A DNA stretch of 64,000 bases. It comes from G963662605 sp963667005. Its GTDB lineage: Bacteria > Bacteroidota > Ignavibacteria > Ignavibacteriales > Ignavibacteriaceae. Positions 34,926 to 44,197 of the stretch are shown here, piece after piece. Every line of letters starts with the position of its first letter. Position 1 is the stretch's first letter. The notes under the pieces were generated by a model, which ran no database searches, was not told the DNA's origin, and was given only the letters and a program-made list of their open reading frames with translations. The position numbers were made by a program, and so were the translations under genes. Location: positions 930,001 through 994,000 of the forward strand of contig OY762937.1 in NCBI GenBank assembly GCA_963667005.1. Direction: 5' to 3'.

Positions 34926-37358
34926 TTAGAAAATGCCACCTTCAGTTCTGTCTCTTCCATCGTCTATTTGCCGTTCCTGCTGAGCTTTAAAATCATTAAA
35001 CTTGTAGGTGAACGCTATGGCAATGTTTTGACTGTTAAAATTCGTCCACCGGTTATCCATATAATAATTCGGAGAGAACGTTTCCGTCCGGGACATGTTT
35101 GCTTTTAAAATATCCGAAGCAATAATTGCGACCCGGAGCTTCTTGTCGAAAAACTCTTTGCTCAACGTAAACGTCAATATGGATTTCTTGTTTGTTACCG
35201 TTCTTGCATCTGATATTCTTGGCGTGTAACGGTAAGAGAAAATCGCGTTGATATCGTCATATGGTTTAAGGACGAGGTTCGCGTTAAGATTCCATGCTGT
35301 GCGATTGATGTCATACGACTCGGTCAAGTAATCCGAGCTTTCCTGAATCCGGGAGTATGTATATGAAATATTGCCCATTGAAAACCATGACGGCAGCGAA
35401 ATCGGGAACTTGCTGTCGTTAATAATCGGAAGCATAAGTTCAACGCCGAACGTTTTTGTAGATGCGTTATTGACCATCGAAGTAACGGAAATAGTGTCAT
35501 CCATTAATGCAGTAATGGAAACCGGTCTGCCTGTGGATTTTGTATAGTATACTTTAACTATTGGGTTAATCGCCAATTCATACAGATTAGTATATGTTGG
35601 TTGTAATGCCGGATTACCGATTGAAAGATCATTCGGTCCGTTTATTCTTTTAAATGGATTAATGTATTCCATCTGTGGGCGGCGAATTCTACGAGCCAAG
35701 TTGAATGTTAATTGCAGTCTTTCGCTCAGATTATATGACAGTAATAATGATGGAAACACACTGGTGTAATTGAGCGCGAAATTCTGATTTGTTGTTACGA
35801 CCGTTCCGGTTGATAAGATTTTTTCAAGCCGGATACCAAGCCGGTAATCAATGCCCAGTATCTTATTGCCGAAATTCGAATATACGGCGTGGATATTTTC
35901 GCGATATTTAAAATAGTTGCTGTATGCAGAATCCCGCTGCCAGAGATCAAGCGAATCAATGTAATCCGAATAGTTGTAATCGGTGCTTCTATCGCGGAAT
36001 GTATAATTATATCCCGCATCAATTTTACCCAGACTCCAAGTAGGATCTGCCCAATCAAGCTTCGCAATAAGTGTCTTGTTGCCCGTGAAACTCTTTGCAT
36101 GCTGAAGTATAGGGCGTGCGGTATAGCTATACTGCGTCGAGAGGTCGTTTGGTGCGTCGTATGTGAGTCGCGAATAATATACGTCGGCCGAAAGCTCGTT
36201 CCCTTTTTTATCGAATTTCTTTTTATATGTGGCCGTGCCCGAGTACGTATTATTGTCCAACGCACCACCGTTGTTAAGCTGATAGCTATACCGTGCTGTT
36301 CCGGTGCTATCGAATACGATATTGCTGCCGTTGTTGTGTCCCGTTCCTTTCATATGAAAATAATTTGCCGTCACGGATAGTGAATTCATGTCGTCAAGAT
36401 CATAGTCCAGCCCAACCTTGCCGTTTAACATGAATCCTTCGCGCAATTGATCGCCATCGGAACGAAGTGTGTGGTAAGCGCTGCTTTGATAAAATGTCTT
36501 TGTATAGTTGAGACCGCTTGCAAATTTACCCAGGCCGCCGTTAAGGGAGCCATAGAGGTTCATTTTGCTTTTGCGGTAATTGATAAATGCCGCCGCATAT
36601 TTCATGTTTTTGTTATTCGCGTACACGGTAAACGAACCACTGTAATTATCCGAATACCCTTTTTTCGTGATGAAGTTGATAATTCCCGCGTCGCCTTCCG
36701 GATCATCTTTTGCTGATGGGTTGGTTGTTATTTCTACCTGATCAATCATGGACGCCGGCATCTGAGTTAAGAGCTCCTCGGCATTCGGCAGTGGTTTGCC
36801 GTCAAGCATAATGTTTACCCCGCTTCTTCCGCGGATACTGATTTTGTTTGACTGCGGGTCAACATCTACCGCGCCCGTATTACGAAGGGCATCGGTCACA
36901 TTTCCGGATGCACCCGGAACCTGCTCCATGTTAATTACCTGTTTATCGGGAAGAAATTCTATCATTGGGCGCGCTGCTTTAATTTCTACCGCGTTCATTT
37001 GAACGGCACCCTGCTGCATGCGAATTGTTCCGAGGTTGATGGCAGAACTTTTTCCTCCCTGAATGGTGTCAATGATTTTTGTCTTATATCCAATCGCGGA
37101 AAAATGAACGGACGGATTTGTCGTTTTAATATTTTCGAGAAGAAACTCTCCCTTTTTTCCGGAGATTGTACCTATTGTGTTCTTTTTATTTTCTCCGGGA
37201 ACAATCATAACAGTAACCCCTACAATGGGCTCCTGAGAAACCGAATCAATAATGACACCGGACAGCGAGTAGGGATGGATGCCTTTTGAGGCCGGCTGGG
37301 AATATAAAACAGATATAAAAACGCATACAAAACAAAGAGCCCAAGATATTTTTTTCAT
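34926..37358 (-). CDS. TonB-linked outer-membrane receptor (beta-barrel family with regulatory N-domain)
   Basis: An 810-residue outer-membrane protein. The ATG at 37358 starts a signal peptide (KKISWALCFVCVFISVLYSQ); the 44 codons before it are unlikely to be coding. A carboxypeptidase-regulatory-like domain follows (LSGVIIDSVSQEPIVGVTVMI to about residue 105). The plug domain comes next (DALRNTGAVDVDPQSNKISIRG, GVNIMLDGKPLPN, IDQVEITTNPSAKDDPEGDAGIIN). A long barrel of the Bacteroidota OMP_b-brl type follows, with RRIRRPQMEYINPFKR. No SusD-like partner is adjacent, which argues against a glycan-uptake SusCD pair. The ligand is unknown. Confidence 0.93.
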   Translation of the reverse strand: MKKISWALCFVCVFISVLYSQPASKGIHPYSLSGVIIDSVSQEPIVGVTVMIVPGENKKNTIGTISGKKGEFLLENIKTTNPSVHFSAIGYKTKIIDTIQGGKSSAINLGTIRMQQGAVQMNAVEIKAARPMIEFLPDKQVINMEQVPGASGNVTDALRNTGAVDVDPQSNKISIRGRSGVNIMLDGKPLPNAEELLTQMPASMIDQVEITTNPSAKDDPEGDAGIINFITKKGYSDNYSGSFTVYANNKNMKYAAAFINYRKSKMNLYGSLNGGLGKFASGLNYTKTFYQSSAYHTLRSDGDQLREGFMLNGKVGLDYDLDDMNSLSVTANYFHMKGTGHNNGSNIVFDSTGTARYSYQLNNGGALDNNTYSGTATYKKKFDKKGNELSADVYYSRLTYDAPNDLSTQYSYTARPILQHAKSFTGNKTLIAKLDWADPTWSLGKIDAGYNYTFRDRSTDYNYSDYIDSLDLWQRDSAYSNYFKYRENIHAVYSNFGNKILGIDYRLGIRLEKILSTGTVVTTNQNFALNYTSVFPSLLLSYNLSERLQLTFNLARRIRRPQMEYINPFKRINGPNDLSIGNPALQPTYTNLYELAINPIVKVYYTKSTGRPVSITALMDDTISVTSMVNNASTKTFGVELMLPIINDSKFPISLPSWFSMGNISYTYSRIQESSDYLTESYDINRTAWNLNANLVLKPYDDINAIFSYRYTPRISDARTVTNKKSILTFTLSKEFFDKKLRVAIIASDILKANMSRTETFSPNYYMDNRWTNFNSQNIAIAFTYKFNDFKAQQERQIDDGRDRTEGGIF

Positions 37359-37655
37359 AGTGTGTTTGGAATTTGAGGAAAAAATTTTCACGCCCATACA
37401 AATATACAACAGCTGCGGGCTAACTGAATAACCGTTCATCACAAAAATTCGGTGCCTGAAATCACATGGGGCAATTACGGTATTTGACATTGATGCGTGA
37501 AAAGATTAGTTTTTCGCAGTGTGTATTACACATATACCTTAAGAGCGGCAATTCAATACAAGTGTGTGATTTGAAAATATTGAGCCGCCGATATTTCGCG
37601 TTTCTGTCCTATGTGTTATAGTTAAAATACTTATTTCATGTGAAAGGATAGAGTC
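37359..37655. promoter_or_regulatory. Divergent intergenic region between TonB receptor and T9SS cargo gene
   Basis: Nearly 300 bases with no gene. It must hold the promoters for both directions. A TTTG at about 37571 and TATTTCG about 20 bases later resemble the -33/-7 elements used in Bacteroidota, upstream of the 37656 gene, but this is a weak call. No riboswitch, B12 box or strong hairpin was recognised. Confidence 0.35.
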
Positions 37656-40097
37656 ATGAATACAAAGAAACCATTCTTTTGTTCCCTTCTTTTTGTCTTT
37701 TTGATTAGCATCAGCAGTTTAATCAATGCTCAAGTGACTAATCTCTCTATTAACGGATCAAGCAGTAATTTTATCGGGACGCAGGATATTGGCGTTCAGT
37801 GGCAGTATGATGTACCGGTCGGCAGTACAACAAAAGTTGAACTATGGCTTCATCTCGGCGGTAGTACATTCATCGACCCGAGTTCGGATAAAAGCATATT
37901 CGGGGCATTTTATCAAACAGATGGAGATATGGAGGGAAGAAACGGACCGCCTGACTTTGACGGCTTGCAAAACGGACATGTTGTGATGAACATCCCGACG
38001 ATTTTCCTGGCTCCGGGAAAATACATCATGAAATTTACTAACAACAACCAGACAGTCGAAATTTCCGGCACAATACTCCCAATGGCTGCGCCCGCTTACA
38101 CAATTTCAGGGAAATACACACCTCATGCCGGTGCTACTGCCCAAAACATAATGCTGCGTGCAGTAAATAAAAATAATGACATGTGCCAGGCATACGGACT
38201 GACCGATGCTTCGGGAAATTATGTTATTAATATGAGCGCGGCGTATGCCGGTGGAGCAATTCAGGTTTCCATTCAAGATAACATTACACCCTATGTTGCG
38301 AGCCCGGCAGACACTACTGTTACTTTAACACAAAGTTTTACGGGAATCAATTTTTTCGCTGTAGCTCCTGCAGCGAAAATTGTTGGATATCTCAAGGGTG
38401 ATGATTCAAAGGCTATTGCAAATATGCGTGTTCGCTGTTATGCTCAAAATACAAATGGGGACAATCGTATTGAGTGCTACACCGGCAGCGACGGGTATTT
38501 CGCTTTAGGTTTTACAAACTCACAAATCAATACGTATCCTTTGTGGCGGTTGGAATGCGACGATGATTTAAGTCCAAATTATGTTTCACCGCAAACCGGA
38601 GATATTTCTCTTCATGCAGGAGATAGTCTCAGAATCGATTTGATTGCATTTAAGGCAACAGACTCAATTAAAGGTACCGTACTTCTCGACGGCGTTCCAT
38701 GCGTAGGTCAAAAATTATGGGTTGAGGGATACGTGCCGGATACATGCAGAGTTGGTACATATTCAGACCCTACCACCGGAAAGTTTACTCTTTATGTGTC
38801 GAAAAAGTATCCGGGTTATTATTTAAGCATGGGTGATTTACCAAGCAATTATGCATTTGACTGGTATAGTACGAACCGTTATTCCGCCGGAACCATGAAT
38901 GCCGTTGTTAAAGTCATCACAGTTTCATGGACAAAGCAGACGACACCGGTTAACGACAGTTTATTTACGGTATTTTTCATCAATTCGCAGCAAGGTTGGG
39001 CCGGAGGCGTAAACGGGAAATTGATAGCGACCACAGATGGTGGAACAACCTGGACGTTGCAAACAACAAACACTACCGCGGCGATACTTGATGTTAAATT
39101 CGCAAATGCAACAACGGGTTGGTTTACTGCACGTGGAGGTATAATTAAAAAAACCACAAATGGAGGAGCTGCCTGGACATCACAGAACTCAGGTGTTACG
39201 AATAATATATATGTACTACAAGTCATTGATGCTAATACGAGTTTTGCATCTGCGGAAAATTATATCCTCAAGACAACGAATGGCGGCACTTCGTGGAGTA
39301 AGCAATCCACTCCGAATTCTGAAAATGTTTATGGTATATCTATGCTGAGTGCAACAACCGGCTACTGTGTCGGTTACTCAGGAAATTTGTATAACACAAC
39401 CGATGGCGGTTCGACCTGGAATTATGTTGTTAATACAAACTGCTATAATGCATCCAGGTTATATATGAACGCATCTGGATATGGCTACATAACAGCATTT
39501 CAAAATTTTATCTCACGAACCACCGATTTTGGTGCATCATGGTCGGGTAACAACACCTACGGAAGTCAAATTTACGGTCTCGCAATTAACGGCAATGACA
39601 GGCTTTGGGTTGTCGGGCAGAACAACAATATATTTAGTTCGACAAATGGCGGATTAAGCTGGATTAATCAGCCGGTGAATGTTAACAACAATCCATCGTT
39701 GTATGCAGTCTTCTTTGTGGATGCAAACAATGGTTGGGCCGTAGGTGATAACGGCCTTATTCTTCATACAATTAACGGCGGCATGGTAGGTGTTGAGGAT
39801 GAACAAGCACTAACGAAAGCGTATACGTTCACTCTGGCGCAAAATTATCCAAACCCGTTTAATCCCGGCACTGTTATTCGATATACCGTGCCTCAGTCCG
39901 GCAGCGCAATACAGCACGTAACATTGAAGGTATATAATATGCTTGGTCAACTTGTTGCGGTTCTTGTTGATGCAAATATGCCATATGGCAATTTCACTGC
40001 AGCCTTCAATGGGCACAATCTTGCGAGCGGTATATACCTCTATACACTACAGATCGGCGAGCAAAGTGTTACAAAGAAAATGATATTAATGAAATAA
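37656..40097 (+). CDS. Large T9SS cargo protein with regulatory-like domains and YCF48/BNR repeats (paralogue 1)
   Basis: An 813-residue secreted protein. The signal peptide ends in LINAQ, and a beta-sandwich domain spans residues 26-140. Three carboxypeptidase-regulatory-like domains occupy about 146-420 (YTISGKYTPHAG, KIVGYLKGDDSKA, SIKGTVLLDG). Six or so YCF48/BNR-type blades follow, each with TTDGGTTW, KTTNGGAAW or similar. The last 75 residues form a T9SS sorting domain (LAQNYPNPFNPGTVIRY, LKVYNMLGQLVAVL, LASGIYLYTL, KKMILMK). It should be moved across the outer membrane and attached to surface LPS. AAAGGATAG precedes the ATG. A paralogue with the same layout follows in tandem. The biological role is unknown. 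Confidence 0.9.
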   Translation: MNTKKPFFCSLLFVFLISISSLINAQVTNLSINGSSSNFIGTQDIGVQWQYDVPVGSTTKVELWLHLGGSTFIDPSSDKSIFGAFYQTDGDMEGRNGPPDFDGLQNGHVVMNIPTIFLAPGKYIMKFTNNNQTVEISGTILPMAAPAYTISGKYTPHAGATAQNIMLRAVNKNNDMCQAYGLTDASGNYVINMSAAYAGGAIQVSIQDNITPYVASPADTTVTLTQSFTGINFFAVAPAAKIVGYLKGDDSKAIANMRVRCYAQNTNGDNRIECYTGSDGYFALGFTNSQINTYPLWRLECDDDLSPNYVSPQTGDISLHAGDSLRIDLIAFKATDSIKGTVLLDGVPCVGQKLWVEGYVPDTCRVGTYSDPTTGKFTLYVSKKYPGYYLSMGDLPSNYAFDWYSTNRYSAGTMNAVVKVITVSWTKQTTPVNDSLFTVFFINSQQGWAGGVNGKLIATTDGGTTWTLQTTNTTAAILDVKFANATTGWFTARGGIIKKTTNGGAAWTSQNSGVTNNIYVLQVIDANTSFASAENYILKTTNGGTSWSKQSTPNSENVYGISMLSATTGYCVGYSGNLYNTTDGGSTWNYVVNTNCYNASRLYMNASGYGYITAFQNFISRTTDFGASWSGNNTYGSQIYGLAINGNDRLWVVGQNNNIFSSTNGGLSWINQPVNVNNNPSLYAVFFVDANNGWAVGDNGLILHTINGGMVGVEDEQALTKAYTFTLAQNYPNPFNPGTVIRYTVPQSGSAIQHVTLKVYNMLGQLVAVLVDANMPYGNFTAAFNGHNLASGIYLYTLQIGEQSVTKKMILMK

Positions 40098-40113
40098 CGT
40101 TATTAAATATTCG

Positions 40114-40155
40114 AAAACAGAAGAGCCGCCCCAATTGAGGCGGCTCTTCTGTTTT
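40114..40155 (+). terminator. Strong rho-independent terminator
   Basis: AAAACAGAAGAGCCGCC (40114-40130), loop CCAATTGA, and GGCGGCTCTTCTGTTTT (40139-40155) form a 17-base-pair perfect stem ending in a T run. It lies 16 bases after the first cargo gene, so the second paralogue needs its own promoter. The gap 40156-40378 shows no gene. Confidence 0.9.
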
Positions 40156-40378
40156 GGAATGTTATTGAGCAGCATCACATCAAGACAATTATAGTTGAAT
40201 TAAACATTAAAATGCTTTAATTTACAACACTCTGTCGCCGCAAGTCTGAATTTGGGCGAAATGCTTTTTATAGTATCGACACACTGCTGTAAATTGTTAG
40301 TTTTCCTTTTTTGCTGCGGAACTCTTTCAGAGTAATTTCTTTCAACAGGGTATATTTTCACAATATGAAAGATGTTAT

Positions 40379-42805
40379 ATGAAAAGGATTTTTACTTTTG
40401 CATTTCTTTTTATAGCCGTTCTTCTCAACTCTTCAATTCAAGCACAGGTTACAAACCTTAAAATAAATGGCCAGTCGGGCAGTTTTGTCGGAACACAAGA
40501 CGTTGGTGTCATATGGGAGTGTGATATTCCTGCCGGGCAGAGTGCTGAATTCGAAATTTGGCTTCATGTAAGCGGAGGTACATTTATTGATCCCTCAACT
40601 GATAAAAACATGTTCGGTACCGGCACGCAGACCGATGGTGATACACGTGGAAATAATGGTCCGCCTGATATGGACGGCACAGTAAACGGACACTTGATGT
40701 TTTCGGCAAATACCATATATCTGGCCCCGGGATCTTATACATTTAAATTTAAAAATAATGGTGTAACGGCATCCATCAGCGGAACGATTCTTCCCGCAGC
40801 TGCGCCGGCATACACAATCGCCGGAAAATTTACCCCGGGCGCAGGCAAGAGCGCAAAGAACGTCCTCATTCGAGCCAGGGCGAAAGATAGTGATATGATG
40901 CAGTCATTTGCCTTAACGGATGCTTCCGGTAATTATGTTGTTAATCTTGGTTCATTTGTTGCCGGACTTACGGAAATTGTGGCTGTTCAAGATAACATTC
41001 AACCTTATGTAACCGCACCGCAAGATACTTCCGTCGTTATGTCGAAAAGCTGGACGGGTATAAATTTCACTTCAGTTAATCCTGACGCAAAGCTTGTTGG
41101 GTATTTGAAAACAGAATCCGGCGCTGGAATAGCAAGCACCCCTGTCCGTTGTTATATCCCGAATAGTAATGGTGACACGAAAAAAGAAGTATATACCGAC
41201 GCAAACGGTATGTATTCTTTCGGATTCACCACTGCTGAATTGAATGCGAATTCACTTTATCAGCTTGAAGTAAATTCCCCATTGGCTCCAACATATGTGA
41301 ATCCTATATCGAGCAGTATATCACTCCACGCCGGCGACAGTTTGCGTGTTGATCTGCTGGCTTATACGGCAAATTCTACTATCACCGGGAAAGTGTATCT
41401 TGACGGCAAAGTGGTGACAGGTAAAAACTTTACCGTCGTTGGGATGGTGAGTGATACTGTGGCAACATGGTCTCCATGCAATTTAAGCACCGGAGAATTT
41501 ACCTTATACGTTACAAATAAACTGTCTAAATATGTAATCGGTATTTGGGATCTCGAGGATCAATACGCGTTTGACTGGAGTTATTTAAACCAATATGCTC
41601 CCGGTGCTACCAACATAAGGGTTGACGTTGTTACCGTGGCATGGGGCGAGCAGCAATCCAATACAGGTAATGACCTGGCGCAGGTTGTATTTCCGTCATC
41701 GGCGATAGGTTTCGCGGTAGGAAATTCCGGAACCGTGATTAAAACAACAAATGGCGGAACAGACTGGAATGTCCTTTCTTCAGGTTCATCGGCCGACTTG
41801 CGTGCGGTTTGTTTTATAAATGAATCGGTTGGTTGGATAGGCGGTACATCCGGTACTATCAAAAAAACTATCGATGGCGGTGCAACCTGGAATGCGCAAA
41901 ATTCCGGAATAGATTATCCGATTAACATTCTTCAGTTTGTAGATGCTAATAACGGCTGGGCAATGGATGTTGATAATTTCTTGAGAACAACAAACGGCGG
42001 AACTACGTGGACAGTAGTTACAACTGGTCCAACTGAGGGTTTGTTATCGCTGCATATGTTGAATGCCTCAACAGGATATCTTGGAACAACGTTCGGGAAT
42101 GTATATAAGACCACGAACGGAGGAGCCTCATGGTCTATGGTCGGCTCTCCGGGAGGATATTACTCCAAAATACGATTTGCCAATGAATCGGTTGGATTCT
42201 TAGCCGGCAATGGAAATCAAATTACCAGAACCTCAGACGGCGGGGTATCGTGGAATACTATCCAATTCAATAGCGGCATGATCAATGATATATTCGTTAA
42301 GGACGCACTTACTGTATATGTAGTAGGTGAAAATAATACTGTATACAGATCCATAGACGGAGGAATGAACTGGGCGCGCCAGTTACTGAATTCAAACAAC
42401 AACAGGAATTTGACCAGCGTTTATTTCGCTGATGCTTTAAATGGCTGGGCAGTAGGCAGCGGTGGTGTAATTATTCATACTGCTTCCGGTGGAACGATAG
42501 ATGTTCGTGATGCTGCAGCCGGTAAGGCAGGATCATTTACTCTATCCCAGAATTATCCGAATCCGTTTAACCCCTCTACGATCATTGATTACATCGTGCC
42601 GCAGAGTGCAGGGCAGATGAAGCATGTTTCGCTGAAAATTTACAATATGCTTGGACAGGAAGTTGCCGTTCTGGTTGATAAAGATCTCAACTCGGGCAGT
42701 TACAAAGCCCTGTTTAACGGCGCCGGACTTGCAAGCGGTATGTATCTTTACAACCTGAGAGTCGGCGAGCAAAGCATCACTAAAAAAATGATGCTTTTAA
42801 AGTAA
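40379..42805 (+). CDS. Large T9SS cargo protein (paralogue 2)
   Basis: An 808-residue protein with the same domain order as the gene before it: signal peptide ending in SIQAQ, beta-sandwich opening VTNLKINGQSGSFVGTQDVG, three regulatory-like domains, YCF48-like repeats (KTTNGGTDW, KTIDGGATW, RTTNGGTTW, KTTNGGASW, RTSDGGVSW, RSIDGGMNW), and the T9SS end NYPNPFNPSTIIDY to KKMMLLK. The two proteins match along their whole length, so this is a tandem duplication. It is separated from copy 1 by a strong terminator. Both are probably surface-exposed. The ligand or binding partner is unknown. Confidence 0.9.
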   Translation: MKRIFTFAFLFIAVLLNSSIQAQVTNLKINGQSGSFVGTQDVGVIWECDIPAGQSAEFEIWLHVSGGTFIDPSTDKNMFGTGTQTDGDTRGNNGPPDMDGTVNGHLMFSANTIYLAPGSYTFKFKNNGVTASISGTILPAAAPAYTIAGKFTPGAGKSAKNVLIRARAKDSDMMQSFALTDASGNYVVNLGSFVAGLTEIVAVQDNIQPYVTAPQDTSVVMSKSWTGINFTSVNPDAKLVGYLKTESGAGIASTPVRCYIPNSNGDTKKEVYTDANGMYSFGFTTAELNANSLYQLEVNSPLAPTYVNPISSSISLHAGDSLRVDLLAYTANSTITGKVYLDGKVVTGKNFTVVGMVSDTVATWSPCNLSTGEFTLYVTNKLSKYVIGIWDLEDQYAFDWSYLNQYAPGATNIRVDVVTVAWGEQQSNTGNDLAQVVFPSSAIGFAVGNSGTVIKTTNGGTDWNVLSSGSSADLRAVCFINESVGWIGGTSGTIKKTIDGGATWNAQNSGIDYPINILQFVDANNGWAMDVDNFLRTTNGGTTWTVVTTGPTEGLLSLHMLNASTGYLGTTFGNVYKTTNGGASWSMVGSPGGYYSKIRFANESVGFLAGNGNQITRTSDGGVSWNTIQFNSGMINDIFVKDALTVYVVGENNTVYRSIDGGMNWARQLLNSNNNRNLTSVYFADALNGWAVGSGGVIIHTASGGTIDVRDAAAGKAGSFTLSQNYPNPFNPSTIIDYIVPQSAGQMKHVSLKIYNMLGQEVAVLVDKDLNSGSYKALFNGAGLASGMYLYNLRVGEQSITKKMMLLK

Positions 42806-42820
42806 CAGCATCAAAAATGT

Positions 42821-42909
42821 AACCGCAAAGTTCGCTGAGTTCGCAAAGATTTAATAACAGAATAATTTGAAATAAAAAAATCTTGGCGTTCTTAGCGAGC
42901 TTTGCGGTT
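42821..42909. repeat. 31-bp imperfect inverted repeat of the AACCGCAAAG family
   Basis: The left arm (42821-42851) begins AACCGCAAAGTTCGCTGAG and the right arm (42879-42909) ends GAGCTTTGCGGTT. The arms match at about 26 of 31 positions around a 27-base spacer. Related sequence occurs at 59326-59358 (TTAGCGTTCTTTGCG). It lies between the cargo gene and the LolC/E gene. It could act as a terminator-like fold, but it has no T-tract and reads better as a dispersed repeat. Confidence 0.7.
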
Positions 42910-42949
42910 TGTTTTAAATTGCCGGCGTCATCGTTTTGCGGGGCTTAAT

Positions 42950-44197
42950 ATGGGGATTTTTTGTTATCTTTTGGCTATGCAGTTTATATATTTTATTACT
43001 CGCCGGTTCTTATCCTCAAGAAGAAAAGAGCGGGGAGTTTCAATTTTTTCGGCTATAGCCGCGTCCGGAATTGCCCTTGGTGTTGCAACGCTCATTATCG
43101 CGTTAAGTGTACTGAACGGATTCCAGCAGCTTCTTTCGGACAAACTTATGAGTCTGGATTCTCATATCCAGCTCCGGGCTGTGCAAAATGTTAAACTGCC
43201 CCCTTCTACCGATATCGTTATCCGGATGTACAAAACATTAGGGAATGATTGCTCCCAGGTAAAACCATTTATTGATAAACTGGTTATAGCCGGAAATGCC
43301 GGGATGAAAGAAGGCATTATGATTAAGGGAGTAGCTTCCGATTATTTTACAGGTAAATCGAACATTACCTGCGTGGAAGGCACCTTAACACCTTATTGGA
43401 GTGATTGTATAGTTCTGAGTAAAACACTCGCCGGAAAACTTTTTGCAAAAGCGGGTGATACGATTACAATTTTCGCACTAAAAAACAATCAAATCCCGTC
43501 TGAGACTAATCCACCGATCATCATGCGGTTAAAAGTGACCGGAATTTACGAGAGCGGAATTGCGAAGTACGATGAGAACTTTTCTTTTGTCTCCATGGAA
43601 ACTGCATCAAGAATGTTTGGATATACCCGTGGTGAAGCAAACGGATTCGAAATAAAATTGAACTCATTGGAGCGTGTTGAAAAGCTCACGGCTATGCTGC
43701 AAAACGACCGGACGCTTCCATATAGTGCGCGAAGCATCTATGAAATTCATGCGCCTATCTTTACGTGGATAGAACTGCAAAAGAAGCCGATACCGATTGT
43801 GCTTGGACTCATCGTTCTTGTCGCAGTGTTTAATATTATCAGCGTTACGCTTATGATTGTTTTGGAAAAAAGCAGGGCAGTCGGCGTACTCAGAATATTG
43901 GGAACACGAAGCAGTAGTATCGGACAGATATTTTTAGGACAAGGCGTCTGGCTTGCGGTAACAGGTATTATTATTGGAAATATCCTTGCTTTGGTTTTAA
44001 GCTATATACAACTTCAATTTAATATTATCACGCTTCCTGCGTCAATATATTTTACATCAAAAGTCCCGCTGCTTTTACGATTAGACACATTCTTGCTTGT
44101 ATCTGCTATTGCCTTTGTGTTTTCTCTTCTTGTATCCGTCTTACCGGGATATATCGCATCAAAGATTTCACCATTAACAGCTATAAGGTTTAATTGA
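42950..44197 (+). CDS. LolC/LolE-type lipoprotein-releasing permease (first of two)
   Basis: A 415-residue inner-membrane ABC permease of the LolCE/FtsX-like type, which extracts lipoproteins from the inner membrane. The N-terminal helix region is FIYFITRRFLSSRRKERGVSIFSAIAASGIALGVATLIIALSVLNGF. A periplasmic MacB-like domain follows, then three C-terminal helices (PIVLGLIVLVAVFNIISVTLM, RILGTRSSSIGQIFLGQGVWL) and the end PGYIASKISPLTAIRFN. The start could be ATG 42950 (after GCGGGG) or ATG 42977, which fits homologue length better. The stop TGA overlaps the next ATG by one base. The ATPase LolD is not in the window. Confidence 0.88.
   Translation: MGIFCYLLAMQFIYFITRRFLSSRRKERGVSIFSAIAASGIALGVATLIIALSVLNGFQQLLSDKLMSLDSHIQLRAVQNVKLPPSTDIVIRMYKTLGNDCSQVKPFIDKLVIAGNAGMKEGIMIKGVASDYFTGKSNITCVEGTLTPYWSDCIVLSKTLAGKLFAKAGDTITIFALKNNQIPSETNPPIIMRLKVTGIYESGIAKYDENFSFVSMETASRMFGYTRGEANGFEIKLNSLERVEKLTAMLQNDRTLPYSARSIYEIHAPIFTWIELQKKPIPIVLGLIVLVAVFNIISVTLMIVLEKSRAVGVLRILGTRSSSIGQIFLGQGVWLAVTGIIIGNILALVLSYIQLQFNIITLPASIYFTSKVPLLLRLDTFLLVSAIAFVFSLLVSVLPGYIASKISPLTAIRFN

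Noticed and set aside
37359..37490. Upstream extension of the TonB receptor
   Set aside because: The extra 44 codons precede a normal signal peptide and look non-coding; start at 37358 preferred.
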